Shown: piece by piece, positions 21,240 through 22,022 of the stretch
Numbering within the stretch: the stretch's first letter is position 1
Layout: every line of letters begins with the position of its first letter
NCBI GenBank assembly: GCA_026770575.1
Contig: MU657201.1
Location: 214,578-236,599 of the forward strand
Length of the DNA: 22,022 nt
From: Pelagophyceae sp. CCMP2097
Taxonomy: Eukaryota > Sar > Pelagophyceae
Direction: 5' to 3'
Notes under the pieces: generated by a model
The model's input: only the letters and a program-made list of their open reading frames with translations
What the model was told of the DNA's origin: nothing
Database searches by the model: none
Program-made: the position numbers and the translations under genes

Positions 21240-21521
21240 TTACGCGGGCTGCGCGGCGAGGCAGGCGTGCAGCGCTTGTAGAGCGTCGCCGCAGTCGCTC
21301 TTGCCGTCGAACGCGCCGACGCTCATGACGCTGCGGTGGCAGAGAGAGTGCGCTTGTGCGGCGTCGAGGCAGGCCTTTCTTGCTTGGACCTCGCACTTCA
21401 AGAACCTCACAAGGTCGTTGTTGTCCCGCGCCCCCGTCGCCTTCAGACGCACTACCGCCGGCAGCGCCGAAGCGAGGCGGGCGCACTTTGGCGACGGGGG
21501 GGCGGCGTTGGCGACGCTCAT
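21240..21521 (-). CDS. Small twin-CX9C (CHCH-type) protein
   Basis: Single exon, 93 aa, starting MSVANAAPPSPKCARLAS. The C-terminal half holds two exact CX9C motifs, C-LDAAQAHSL-C and C-GDALQALHA-C, separated by 15 residues, the helix-loop-helix hairpin of coiled-coil-helix proteins of the mitochondrial intermembrane space, oxidised by the Mia40 pathway. Another Cys sits 8 residues before the first motif. It ends right after the second motif, as small CHCH proteins often do. I cannot name the family (assembly factor, complex I subunit or MICOS type are possible). It converges with the peroxidase-like gene 188 bp away. Confidence 0.65.
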   Translation of the reverse strand: MSVANAAPPSPKCARLASALPAVVRLKATGARDNNDLVRFLKCEVQARKACLDAAQAHSLCHRSVMSVGAFDGKSDCGDALQALHACLAAQPA

Positions 21522-21780
21522 CTATAGCGCGCCGGGCCGCCGAAACGGCGCCGCGAAAGGCTCCCGCGCCGGCCCGGAGCGACCGCGGCAATGAGGAGGC
21601 GGTGCAGCCTCTTGCAGTAGGCCTGGCACGCCTCCGAGGTGAGCCTGGATCACACACACAAGTCTTGGGAGCAGTGAAGAAATCAAAGTTTTCCCAGAAT
21701 ACTTGCCGGGTTTTCTGATATCGACCGGAAATTAAAAGAAACATGTTGTTTGGTATTTTTGACCATAATACGGTAATTGA

Positions 21781-21841
21781 GGACCCGAAGGGTCCTTGCC
21801 GTTTATTCAACGTCAGTTTACGGCAAGGGCCCTTCGGGTCC
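21781..21841. repeat. 22-bp inverted repeat, 17-bp loop
   Basis: GGACCCGAAGGGTCCTTGCCGT (21781-21802) pairs with 21820-21841 with a single mismatch. Each arm also holds its own small hairpin (GGACCC-GAA-GGGTCC), so a cruciform with side hairpins is possible. Confidence 0.85.
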
Positions 21842-21870
21842 TTTGATTGAAGGATTACCAGGGGCAATTA

Positions 21871-21901
<31 letters not shown>

Positions 21902-21917
21902 TTGTTTGTCTGTCCGT
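21871..21917 (+). repeat. TGTC tetranucleotide microsatellite
   Basis: About eleven units of TGTC with TTGT interruptions. Confidence 0.95.
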
Positions 21918-22022
21918 CGCCGGGTCCATCCGTGAGGTTCCACCTTTGGGAAGAAAAAAACAGCAACTCGGCCGATTTAGCGATTGGTGGTTGATGCGAT
22001 TGCTAAAATTGGGAGTTGAGGT

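Larger units (their letters stand above)
21522..22022. other. Right-edge intergenic DNA, AT-richer from about 21650
   Basis: No gene is supported. GC content drops after 21650, and this part contains an inverted repeat and a microsatellite listed separately. The change in composition suggests the start of a repeat or mobile element cut by the window edge. Confidence 0.5.

Noticed and set aside
21091..21867. 258-codon minus-strand open frame at the right edge
   Set aside because: It runs through the inverted repeat and overlaps the twin-CX9C gene in a different frame; only the latter shows a motif.

Overview
The window looks like nuclear DNA of a GC-rich, compact, intron-bearing alga. The best lineage clues are: (i) a heme-peroxidase-fold protein with a three-part leader (signal peptide, short basic transit stretch, twin-arginine thylakoid-lumen signal), the layout expected for plastids of secondary red-algal origin; (ii) MYND-RING-Sel1 proteins and an RRM/37-residue-repeat/RAP protein of types expanded in stramenopile algae; (iii) short introns (about 50-250 bp) and very tight gene packing. 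I favour a pelagophyte-like stramenopile (Aureococcus type). This is inference from gene content; no marker gene is present.

Left end (1-3742): a degenerate GCGCAGCCGCC array and GACCCG-rich DNA lead into a mobile-element-like unit (983-3070). The unit is bounded by an 8-bp direct repeat and carries two mirror-image arrays of short motifs phased at about 21 bp. It encloses one OTU-like cysteine protease gene whose frame is broken once. The GC-rich DNA then recurs on the far side, partly inverted.

Gene block (3743-13000): an ArfGAP-C2 gene (minus, 12 exons) is head-to-head with an organellar RNA-binding gene encoding RRM, thirteen 37-residue repeats, RAP and SAP. That gene is tail-to-tail with pICln (minus, 5 exons). 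pICln is head-to-head, 112 bp apart, with a 7-exon gene for an unrecognised single-pass membrane protein.

Right block (13400-21530): two direct MYND-RING-Sel1 paralogues (the second with two in-frame stops) flank a minus-strand unit encoding two Fe(II)/2-oxoglutarate dioxygenase modules, phytanoyl-CoA-hydroxylase type then JmjC/cupin type, possibly in one gene. A 10-exon thylakoid-lumen peroxidase-fold protein follows; it has lost the distal and proximal heme residues (TL29-like). A small twin-CX9C protein lies on the minus strand. The right edge holds a near-perfect 22-bp inverted repeat and a TGTC microsatellite.

Most exon models below were built by hand from GT-AG junctions, frame continuity and family alignment, and their phases agree. 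Across 35 donors and 36 acceptors, about two thirds of acceptors end in TAG and GTGCGT is the commonest donor.
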